Assembly: GCA_003978375.1 (NCBI GenBank)
Contig: QNZW01000213.1
Location: 1 to 12,583, forward strand
From: Sulfurovum sp.
Lineage (GTDB): Bacteria; Campylobacterota; Campylobacteria; Campylobacterales; Sulfurovaceae
Direction: 5' to 3'
Length of the DNA stretch: 12,583 nucleotides
Notes under the pieces: generated by a model
Told to the model about the DNA's origin: nothing
What the model saw: only the letters and a program-made list of their open reading frames with translations
Database searches by the model: none
Program-made: the position numbers and the translations under genes
In this document: positions 1 through 5,956 of the stretch, piece by piece
Numbering within the stretch: position 1 is the first letter of the stretch
Layout of the letters: each line of letters opens with the position of its first letter

Positions 1-192
1 CGTTTTGAAGGGGTAGATGGTTTAGCTGCTATACGTCTAAAACCACGCATTATCAAACGAGATACAATAAGTAAACTTAACCCAAAAGTACCTTTAAAAC
101 TCTCTGAAATTATCTATAATATGACCCACGAGAATCAAAAGCAAAGAGCATCTGTTTTTTCTGAATTACTTGTAGCATTAAAAGAAGTATAA
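1..192 (+). CDS. C-terminal end of a probable Ser/Thr protein kinase-like protein (partial)
   Basis: The frame is open from the first base and stops with TAA at 190-192, giving 63 visible residues; the start lies outside the window. The visible part resembles the last lobe of a Hanks-type kinase domain (subdomains X-XI). It has 'RFEGVDGLAAIRLK' where kinases often read P-F-x-G-x-x-x-x-A, then 'LNPKVPLKLSEIIYNM', then an 'NQKQR' segment holding the arginine that usually follows 'K-D-P-x-x-R', and ends in a helical 'ELLVALKEV'. No catalytic residues are visible, so activity cannot be judged. Kinase or kinase/phosphatase genes are known beside nitrate-assimilation genes in some bacteria, which fits the nasA-like remnant just downstream. 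The family call is by pattern only and other helical C-termini could look similar. Confidence 0.5.
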   Translation, partial: RFEGVDGLAAIRLKPRIIKRDTISKLNPKVPLKLSEIIYNMTHENQKQRASVFSELLVALKEV

Positions 193-249
193 ATACAAAC
201 CACATGTAGCTATTGTGGTATTGGGTATAAATATGGAATTAAAGAATGA
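193..249 (+). pseudogene. Remnant of the N-terminus of an assimilatory nitrate reductase-like molybdoprotein
   Basis: Directly after the stop at 190-192, and in the same frame, the DNA reads I-Q-T-T-C-S-Y-C-G-I-G-Y-K-Y-G-I-K-E-stop. NasA/NarB-type and related molybdopterin oxidoreductases begin with T-T-C-x-Y-C-G-V-G-C, the first cysteines of their N-terminal 4Fe-4S site. Here the first two cysteines (205-207 and 214-216) are kept, the third is Tyr (TAT at 226-228, one transition from TGT), and the frame closes at 247-249. There is no start codon: the bases now read TATAAATACAAACC where TATGATACAAACC would give an overlapping stop/start. This looks like the stub left after a deletion removed the rest of the gene. 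The match is short, so chance cannot be excluded. Confidence 0.4.
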
Positions 250-284
250 AAAATTATCCAAAATATACCATAATTAAGTTTGAT

Positions 285-1043
285 TTACACAAGCACTTTT
301 AAATCATCCAAATCAAATAAAAGCAGTGTATTGCTTTGCATCTGCAATAACTCTTTAGAAAACCCTGATTTAGAAAAAAGTGCGTAAATATCTACCTTTA
401 TACCAGACTCTAATGCTTTTTGTTTTAGCTTGGTTAATTCATTTTTACATACGTTTCTTTCTTTATATTTACACTCACCCAAAATAATTTTTTTCTCTTT
501 GTTTACTGCTAAAATATCAAATTCACTATAAATATTCCAATAGCTTCCGGCACTGATAATAGGTGATTTGTTTGCATAATAGTGTATTAATAAATCATTA
601 GAAAGTTGTTCATAGACCAAAGAACGTAAACGTTCATCATGTTTTTTAAAATTTTCCAAAAAGGCTTCACCTTTGCCTAAGCGTAAATCCTCTTTATAGT
701 ACACAACAAAACCAAACCAAAAACGCATAAACGGCTGTGTAAAACGCAATTTATCTTGTATACGATAACTGCGTTGTTCTTTTTTGAGTTTTTGTTTAGG
801 GTGTGTACGTAGAGGATTTTCTCTTGAATGTTCTAGACTTAATATGCCTAAAGAAAGCAACTCTTCAACTATTCGTTCTCCTATACTTTGGCTTAACTTT
901 GCTTTTTTAAGTACACTATAAAACTTTCCATCGCCACGTGCCACAGCAACAAGAAGCTCTTTATAAGGTGTTTCTAAAATATAAGAAGGTGATACCAAAG
1001 CTTGAAATTTGGAGAAATGATCTACGAAATTAGATTTTACCAT
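285..1043 (-). CDS. DUF234-family protein with PD-(D/E)XK nuclease-like domain
   Basis: From the first in-frame ATG this is a 252-residue protein. The N-terminal part contains a helical, winged-helix-like region ('PYKELLVAVARGDGKFYSV', roughly residues 26-44) typical of DUF234 proteins, which are related to the C-terminal parts of archaeal-type ATPases. The C-terminal third carries a nuclease-like core: Asp176 in 'EFDILAV', then Glu190 and Lys192 in 'LGECKY', the D...ExK pattern of PD-(D/E)XK enzymes. No P-loop ATPase is visible, so this is the stand-alone form. The natural target is unknown. The reading frame continues for 45 codons upstream of this ATG (to about 1178) with family-like sequence such as 'LTVEEAIEYF' and 'LGGIGQE', so the annotated start is probably internal or the gene carries a frameshift just after its real ATG at 1177-1179. 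Family call fairly sure; function unknown. Confidence 0.8.
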   Translation of the reverse strand: MVKSNFVDHFSKFQALVSPSYILETPYKELLVAVARGDGKFYSVLKKAKLSQSIGERIVEELLSLGILSLEHSRENPLRTHPKQKLKKEQRSYRIQDKLRFTQPFMRFWFGFVVYYKEDLRLGKGEAFLENFKKHDERLRSLVYEQLSNDLLIHYYANKSPIISAGSYWNIYSEFDILAVNKEKKIILGECKYKERNVCKNELTKLKQKALESGIKVDIYALFSKSGFSKELLQMQSNTLLLFDLDDLKVLV

Positions 1044-1202
1044 AGAGGCAACATCATCAAAATAATCTAACTCTATCTCTTGTCCTATGCCACCTAAAAT
1101 AGAAAAATATTCTATTGCCTCTTCTACTGTTAAATAAGAAAACTGTCTATAAAATTGCTTAAATAATACTTTAATACATTCCCTTTATTTCGTAATAAAA
1201 TG

Positions 1203-1213
1203 ATTTTATCATA
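1203..1213 (-). promoter_or_regulatory. Candidate -10 region for the DUF234 gene
   Basis: Read on the minus strand, 1213-1203 is TATGATAAAAT, a good Campylobacterota-like -10 element. It lies about 20 bases upstream of an AAAGGGA ribosome-binding motif (around 1187-1181) that precedes ATG 1179-1177 and the in-frame ATT at 1175. No clear -35 box is visible. Confidence 0.35.
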
Positions 1214-1220
1214 TTCTCAG

Positions 1221-1243
1221 TGAAAAAACAATTTTTTATTGAT
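1221..1243 (-). terminator. Weak terminator-like element after the cytochrome gene
   Basis: On the minus strand the stop codon of the cytochrome gene lies in CAATAAAAAATTG followed by six T residues. The stem is only four base pairs (CAAT/ATTG), so this is a poor intrinsic terminator and the call is tentative. Confidence 0.25.
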
Positions 1244-1577
1244 TTAAATACGCTTTATTTTTAATTTGTAAATACTCATATATAGCTTTTACTTCATCAT
1301 CTGTCAAATAGTATCGTGGCATTACTTTATGATAAGAGCTAACTGCATTAATCATCTCTTCTAATGTTTTTTTACGTATATCTGCACCCTTTATGGCTTG
1401 TTTACCATGAATATCTTGATAATGCACAATGACTTTACCTTCTCCATGTTCTCCATGACACTCTAAGCAACTTACGCCTCTTGGATTATTAAATAGCATT
1501 TCACCATACTCATAGTCTGAGATAAAACTCTCTTGTGCTACCAAAAACAAAGGCAAGAAAAACCATAAAAATTTCAT
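1236..1577 (-). CDS. Small periplasmic c-type cytochrome (monohaem, class I)
   Basis: This 113-residue protein has a signal peptide (K2 followed by a hydrophobic run, likely cleaved after 'LVA', residues 12-14) and one haem-binding motif C37-L-E-C40-H41. Met86 in 'VMPRYY' followed by 'LTDDEVKAIYEYL' is the usual distal ligand and last helix of class I cytochromes c. It should be an electron shuttle in the periplasm, but its partner cannot be read from the context: its neighbours are the DUF234 gene and the divergent folD. A GGAG ribosome-binding site precedes the ATG by eight bases. The intergenic region is shared with folD and holds overlapping promoters. Confidence 0.85.
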   Translation of the reverse strand: MKFLWFFLPLFLVAQESFISDYEYGEMLFNNPRGVSCLECHGEHGEGKVIVHYQDIHGKQAIKGADIRKKTLEEMINAVSSYHKVMPRYYLTDDEVKAIYEYLQIKNKAYLNQ

Positions 1578-1607
1578 ACCATGTACTCCATATTATTTAA
1601 TCTTTGC

Positions 1608-1613
1608 TATAAT
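1608..1613 (+). promoter_or_regulatory. folD operon promoter, extended -10 (TGCTATAAT)
   Basis: A perfect TATAAT preceded by TGC forms an extended -10 element 29 bases before the folD start. The same bases read on the minus strand give TATTAT (1614-1609), a plausible -10 for the divergent cytochrome gene. The folD ribosome-binding site AGGGG (1629-1633) ends nine bases before the ATG. No consensus -35 box is visible, which is usual in Campylobacterota. Confidence 0.6.
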
Positions 1614-1642
1614 ACCCTAAAAATTATTAGGGGTATAAGCGT

Positions 1643-2488
1643 ATGCAACTCATCGATGGAAAAGCATTGGCACAAAAAGTGCAAACCTCAATAAATGCAG
1701 AAGTAGAACAGCTTAAACAAGAAAAAAACATTGTACCTGGACTTGCCGTCATACTCATAGGGGATGACCCAGCAAGTCATGCTTATGTCAAAATGAAAGC
1801 AAAAGCATGTGAAAATGTAGGATTTTATTCTATCACGCATAATATGCCAGATACTATTAGTCAAAATGAAATTATCGCTACTATCAAAATGATGAATGAT
1901 AACCCACGTATTGACGGTATCCTTGTGCAATTTCCTTTGCCTAAGCATATAGACAGCGATAAAATACTTGAGGTCATTGACCCCAAAAAAGATGTGGATG
2001 GATTTCATGCTTGCAATATAGGTCGTATGGTAACAAACCTCGATAGTTTTGTCGCATGTACCCCTCTTGGCGTCATGAAAATGTTTGAAGCATATGAGAT
2101 AGACCTTAAAGGAAAAGATGTCTGTATCGTAGGTGCAAGTAATATCGTGGGCAAACCTATGGCTGCATTGCTACTCAATCAAGACGCTACTGTCACAGTC
2201 ACACACATACACACCAAAGATTTAAAATCACATACAAGCAAAGCAGACATTGTCATCGTTGGGGTGGGTGTGCCAGGACTCATCAAAGAAGATATGATAA
2301 AAGAGGGTGCGATTGTCATAGACATAGGAATTAACCGTATTGAAGATGGATCACTCGTAGGAGATGTAGATTTTGAAAATGTAAGCCCAAAATGTGCTTA
2401 TATTACACCTGTGCCTGGTGGCGTAGGTCCCATGACCATTGCAATGCTTTTACAAAATACACTCAAAGCTGCCAAAGGAAGATTATAA
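1643..2488 (+). CDS. folD: Bifunctional methylenetetrahydrofolate dehydrogenase/cyclohydrolase
   Basis: FolD interconverts 5,10-methylene-THF and 10-formyl-THF in the cytoplasm, supplying one-carbon units for purines and formyl-Met-tRNA and producing NADPH. The 281-residue length is normal. Visible motifs are Tyr48-x3-Lys52 (catalytic pair, in 'AYVKMK'), 'GILVQFPLP' at 92-100 with Gln96, 'DVDGFH' at 117-122 with Asp119, the nucleotide-binding 'GASNIVGKPMA' in the second domain, and the C-terminal signature 'PVPGGVGPMT' at 256-265. All key residues are present, so it should be active. It is the first gene of the lepB-rpiB-apt run and is preceded by an extended -10 promoter and an AGGGG ribosome-binding site. 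Confidence 0.97.
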   Translation: MQLIDGKALAQKVQTSINAEVEQLKQEKNIVPGLAVILIGDDPASHAYVKMKAKACENVGFYSITHNMPDTISQNEIIATIKMMNDNPRIDGILVQFPLPKHIDSDKILEVIDPKKDVDGFHACNIGRMVTNLDSFVACTPLGVMKMFEAYEIDLKGKDVCIVGASNIVGKPMAALLLNQDATVTVTHIHTKDLKSHTSKADIVIVGVGVPGLIKEDMIKEGAIVIDIGINRIEDGSLVGDVDFENVSPKCAYITPVPGGVGPMTIAMLLQNTLKAAKGRL

Positions 2489-2521
2489 TGATACAAAAGA
2501 CAATACTTACAAAGGTACTTT

Positions 2522-3475
2522 ATGACCACATTTAAGAGATTTTTACGTGCTTTTAATCGATTTGCCAGTTCGTGGACAGGGACTATAACGATTGTTCTTT
2601 TTCTTATTTTTTTCGTAGCACAATCATTTGTAATTCCTAGTGGATCTATGAAGCGCACCCTGCTTATAGGTGATTTTCTCTTTGCTAAAAAATTCTCTTA
2701 TGGTATTCCTACCCCCCATATACCGTGGTTAGAAATCCCTCTTTTACCAGACTTTAATCACAATGGTCACCTCATAGAAGGTCCAAAACCACAAAGAGAA
2801 GATATTGTTATTTTTCGTAATCCAAAGACACCTAAAATACATTTCGTAAAACGTTGTGTCGCAGTGGGTGGAGATGAAATACTCTATGATGACAAAAAAC
2901 TTTATATCCATTTTCACGATATGAACGATGAGACAAGCATTAAGGCTGCCTATCCCAATGTAAAAATTGTCAAATTAAGAGGTAAATTGTGGGCACTTAA
3001 CCCCTATATGAGCAAATACCCTGGTATTCAATATAAGCCAGAGTATAAAGGAAATTCCTATTTACTTTTGGCACAATATCATCATTATGGTAAAGCGATT
3101 GATATGCGATTGATTGATGTAGAAGAGTTAGGCAAAAAACTCTTTTATAAAAAAATTGAACCAGAACACTACTATATGATTGGAGACAACCGTGACAACT
3201 CTAATGATAGCCGTTTTTGGGGTGCAGTACCGTATAAAAATATTGTAGGTAAACCATGGCTTATCTATATGAGTATAGAGTTTCGATCTTATGCACGTGT
3301 AATGAATGGCGAAGGTGGAGGAAGAGACCACGATAAACTTCATCGTGTCTGTCCAAATATCGATATTGCAAGTAAAGCATGTAAAGCATTATGGGATAGA
3401 CAACGCTACACTGTCCGTTGGGGACGTGTGGGAAGACGTATAGATTCACTTCAATATGAACAACCAATAGAGTAA
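2522..3475 (+). CDS. lepB: Signal peptidase I
   Basis: LepB cleaves signal peptides from secreted proteins at the outer face of the inner membrane. The 317-residue protein has one N-terminal membrane segment (about 19-37), then the catalytic serine Ser42 in 'PSGSMKRTL' and the general-base lysine Lys110 in 'FVKRCVAVGGD'. The box E motif 'GDNRDNSNDSRFWG' follows in the C-terminal half. Between the lysine and box E is an insertion of about 75 residues, and the C-terminus is basic and tyrosine/tryptophan-containing; both lengthen it compared with minimal signal peptidases. An AAAGG ribosome-binding site lies six bases before the ATG, supporting this start. It sits 33 bases after folD and 7 bases before rpiB, probably on one transcript. 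Confidence 0.96.
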   Translation: MTTFKRFLRAFNRFASSWTGTITIVLFLIFFVAQSFVIPSGSMKRTLLIGDFLFAKKFSYGIPTPHIPWLEIPLLPDFNHNGHLIEGPKPQREDIVIFRNPKTPKIHFVKRCVAVGGDEILYDDKKLYIHFHDMNDETSIKAAYPNVKIVKLRGKLWALNPYMSKYPGIQYKPEYKGNSYLLLAQYHHYGKAIDMRLIDVEELGKKLFYKKIEPEHYYMIGDNRDNSNDSRFWGAVPYKNIVGKPWLIYMSIEFRSYARVMNGEGGGRDHDKLHRVCPNIDIASKACKALWDRQRYTVRWGRVGRRIDSLQYEQPIE

Positions 3476-3482
3476 AAACACC

Positions 3483-3941
3483 ATGAAAAAAAAATTTTAC
3501 ATCGCCACAGACCATGCAGGATATGCACTTAAAGCTTATGTAAAAGAGTTTGTACGTGAACTAGGTCATGAGATTATTGACTTAGGACCAGACTCTGCTG
3601 ACCGTGTAGACTACCCAGACTTTGCCAAAAAATGTGCCCATGCTGTACTCGCAGATGAAGGAAGTCTTGGCATACTCATCTGTGGTACAGGCATAGGCAT
3701 AAGCATTGCAGCCAATAAAGTATCTGGCATCCGTGCTGCTCTTTGTCATGACCACTACACTGCCAAACTCACACGTCAACACAACGATGCGAATATTCTC
3801 TGTTTTGGAGAACGTGTGGTAGGCAAAGGAGTCATAGAAGATATGATAGAGGTCTTTGCTTCTACAGAGTTCGAAGGTGGCAGACACGCAGGACGTGTGT
3901 CCAAAATAGAAGGCTGTGCCTTTGGTGCTGATTTAGGATAA
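3483..3941 (+). CDS. rpiB: Ribose-5-phosphate isomerase B
   Basis: RpiB interconverts ribulose 5-phosphate and ribose 5-phosphate in the non-oxidative pentose phosphate pathway. The 152 residues cover the RpiB/LacAB fold: 'TDHAG' at 9-13, the anion-binding and catalytic loop 'ICGTGIGISIAANK' with Cys67, and 'RQHNDANIL' with His100 and Asn101. All are as expected for an active enzyme. The ribosome-binding site is weak, and the gene starts seven bases after the lepB stop, so translational coupling is likely. Ribose 5-phosphate is the precursor of PRPP, the co-substrate of the next gene product, Apt. Confidence 0.96.
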   Translation: MKKKFYIATDHAGYALKAYVKEFVRELGHEIIDLGPDSADRVDYPDFAKKCAHAVLADEGSLGILICGTGIGISIAANKVSGIRAALCHDHYTAKLTRQHNDANILCFGERVVGKGVIEDMIEVFASTEFEGGRHAGRVSKIEGCAFGADLG

Positions 3942-3953
3942 ATAGGCTCTATC

Positions 3954-4499
3954 ATGGAAAAACTTAGCACAAAAGACACACAGATACTCCTAGAAAGTAT
4001 TAGAGATATTCCAGACTTTCCTAAAAAAGGTATTGTTTTTAAAGATATTACAACCCTACTCTCCAACCCTAAAGCACTCGATATACTTATGACACATTTA
4101 GAAAACAGATATCAAGGATATCAGCTTGATTATATTGCAGGAATTGATGCGAGAGGATTCATTTTTGGAAGCATACTTGCAGACAGACTAGGTATAGGCT
4201 TTGTGCCTGTACGCAAAAAAGGGAAGCTTCCTTATACTACTGTAGCAGAAAAATATGCCCTTGAATATGGCTTTGATGAAGTAGAGATACATATTGATGC
4301 TTTTGGTAAAACAAAAGAAGCCAAAGTCCTACTCATAGATGACCTCATAGCCACAGGAGGTACAGCCAAGGCGGCTGCTAATCTCATAGAAAAAGTAGGT
4401 GCAAAGTGCGTAGAAGCTTGTTTTATATTAGAACTAGATTTTCTCCATGGACGCAAAGGATTTAATACCCCTGTCTATTCTGTACTTCATATAGAATAA
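3954..4499 (+). CDS. apt: Adenine phosphoribosyltransferase
   Basis: Apt makes AMP from adenine and PRPP (purine salvage, cytoplasm). The 181-residue protein has the family features in order: '[15 protein letters not shown]' near residue 19, '[11 protein letters not shown]' around 63-73, the flexible '[13 protein letters not shown]' loop, and the PRPP-binding motif '[13 protein letters not shown]' at 125-137 with Asp129-Asp130. Length and motifs are normal. It begins 12 bases after rpiB, with an AGG motif seven bases before the ATG. The order rpiB-apt links ribose-phosphate supply to its use. Confidence 0.96.
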   Translation: MEKLSTKDTQILLESIRDIPDFPKKGIVFKDITTLLSNPKALDILMTHLENRYQGYQLDYIAGIDARGFIFGSILADRLGIGFVPVRKKGKLPYTTVAEKYALEYGFDEVEIHIDAFGKTKEAKVLLIDDLIATGGTAKAAANLIEKVGAKCVEACFILELDFLHGRKGFNTPVYSVLHIE

Positions 4500-4523
4500 G
4501 TGTACGTCAAAAAGATATATTAA

Positions 4524-5213
4524 ATGCATATTCATCTTTTTTTTGACCTACTCTCCTATGCCATTGGTGCCTTTTTTTCATGGAAAATTTTTAATCCAAA
4601 ACAGCATCTCATAAACAATGAAAAATTACGCTATCTGTACTATACTGTAGTGATTATTGGGGCTTTTATTGGGGCTATAGCTTTGGGAACACTCAATACC
4701 TATTTTTCTTTGGAAAACAAAAGCATTATTGGTAAATCCATCTTGGGTGCAATCGTCGGTGGTGTAGTAATTGTTGAAATATTTAAAAAGATTATGGGTA
4801 TTCAAGGCTCTACGGGTGCTTATTTTGTACCCTCCTTGGCTTTTGGCATTGCTTTGGGTAGAATAGGATGCTTTTTAAGTGGCTTAGAAGACTATACTTA
4901 TGGCATAGAAACTGATTCTTTTTGGGGATATGACTTTGGTGATGGTATAGCTAGGCATCCTGTACAACTTTATGAGTCAGCTATAATGATACTTTTTTTT
5001 CTTTATGTTCTTTGGCGATACTTTCAAGATAGAGATTACTTTGAAAAATATATTTTTTATCAATTTATTTTAGTCTATGCTACACAACGTTTTATATGGG
5101 AATTTTTAAAACCTTATGAAACTATTGTTTGGAATTTAAATATTTTTCAACTTTTTTGCATCGCTTTAATACTGTATGCTCTTTATCATTTAAAACCTTT
5201 AACAGATTATTAA
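4524..5213 (+). CDS. Lgt-family integral membrane protein, divergent paralogue of prolipoprotein diacylglyceryl transferase
   Basis: The 229 residues form about seven hydrophobic segments. The core 'ALGRIGCFLSGLEDYTYG' followed by 'DGIARHPVQLYES' matches the Lgt layout G-R-x-G-N-F-x-N-G-E...R-H-P-x-Q-L-Y-E. However, the two Asn and the Glu of the classical GNFxNGE signature are replaced by Cys, Ser and Leu, and the protein is shorter than normal Lgt (about 260-290 residues). True Lgt transfers diacylglycerol from phosphatidylglycerol to prolipoproteins; this protein may bind a phospholipid but perform another transfer, or be inactive. The start follows apt by 24 bases with only an AAAAAGAT-like ribosome-binding site. 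It may end the folD transcript, but its contents point to the lipoprotein/radical SAM genes downstream. Family call good, function unknown. Confidence 0.75.
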   Translation: MHIHLFFDLLSYAIGAFFSWKIFNPKQHLINNEKLRYLYYTVVIIGAFIGAIALGTLNTYFSLENKSIIGKSILGAIVGGVVIVEIFKKIMGIQGSTGAYFVPSLAFGIALGRIGCFLSGLEDYTYGIETDSFWGYDFGDGIARHPVQLYESAIMILFFLYVLWRYFQDRDYFEKYIFYQFILVYATQRFIWEFLKPYETIVWNLNIFQLFCIALILYALYHLKPLTDY

Positions 5214-5288
5214 AAAGATCTCTTTTAAAGTCAATCAATAATTATATTTGTTAATACCCATAGTGCAATGGTTTTAATTTGGGTTTAT

Positions 5289-5329
5289 CTAACACTTCCT
5301 AACACTCTTTTGGTATACTGCAATATAAT
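5289..5329 (+). promoter_or_regulatory. Candidate promoter with a tandem repeat upstream of the lipoprotein gene
   Basis: TATAAT at 5324-5329 is a good -10 element, followed by AGGAG at 5341-5345 ahead of the ATG at 5351. Where a -35 box would be expected lies a tandem repeat, CTAACACTT (5289-5297) and CTAACACTC (5299-5307), with a 10-base period. This could be a regulator site on one face of the helix. Confidence 0.5.
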
Positions 5330-5350
5330 AAAAATTATAGAGGAGTTTAG

Positions 5351-5947
5351 ATGAAAAAATTATTTATATTTTTTGTATTTGTTAGCATAACAATTTTTAG
5401 CTATATGGGCTGTACTTTACCCTATAATAATAATTCATACCAAGAGGAAATTTTGGCATTTTATATGGATGAAGATGCAAACAATTTAGCCATACTTGGA
5501 AAGGAATATCATTATATTTTTCACTTAAAAGATAAGAGAAATATTGATGTTTTAAAAGCAAAACAACTCTTAAATTATACTGCTAATGATTTACATTTAA
5601 CGCTATATAGAATGAATAATAACAATATATCAGCCCATATCAATCTAGATTTTAATAAAAATAATCTAAATGAAGAACAAATAAGTTGGCTAGAGAGTCA
5701 TCAGTTTTATCAATTGGAGCACAAAAATGGTGAAGTTGAAAATCTATATACTGGTAATTTTTCTTTTTCAGGAAAAGCGTACTTAAGTAGTATAGACATT
5801 AACAAAAAAATAAAAAAAATAAATAATTCTTTCTTTTTGGACGTTGAAGATAGTGAGGATAAAATTTTAGAACCATCCAAAACACCTCTCATTTATCAAG
5901 ACAATCAACTTGAACTTAACAGTTATATACTGTACCCTTTTTTTTAA
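5351..5947 (+). CDS. Putative lipoprotein of unknown function
   Basis: The 198-residue product starts with Met-Lys-Lys and a long hydrophobic run ending in 'FSYMGC', a non-ideal lipobox with Cys21 as the lipidated residue. Asn, Lys and Ile dominate the rest, partly reflecting the very AT-rich DNA. No known enzyme motif is visible; 'LAILGKEYHYIFHL' (around 47-60) looks like a beta-strand-rich start of a small soluble domain. It would sit in the periplasm attached to a membrane. It has a clear AGGAG ribosome-binding site and its own candidate promoter, and its stop lies nine bases before the radical SAM gene, so the two are likely co-expressed. I do not recognise the family. Confidence 0.7.
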   Translation: MKKLFIFFVFVSITIFSYMGCTLPYNNNSYQEEILAFYMDEDANNLAILGKEYHYIFHLKDKRNIDVLKAKQLLNYTANDLHLTLYRMNNNNISAHINLDFNKNNLNEEQISWLESHQFYQLEHKNGEVENLYTGNFSFSGKAYLSSIDINKKIKKINNSFFLDVEDSEDKILEPSKTPLIYQDNQLELNSYILYPFF

Positions 5948-5956
5948 GATTATTCC

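Noticed and set aside
2488..2535. Fifteen-codon frame starting in the folD stop (TAATG) and running into lepB
   Set aside because: It is very short, has no good ribosome-binding site of its own and no recognisable sequence; the AAAGG at the right distance belongs to lepB ATG 2522.
2900..3170. Long insertion in LepB as a novel domain
   Set aside because: Such extra segments between the catalytic lysine and box E are common in signal peptidases of this group; no separate fold is evident.
5208..5232. Possible terminator hairpin TTAAAA...TTTTAA after the Lgt-like gene
   Set aside because: The stem has only six A-T pairs and no T-tract follows; too weak to call.
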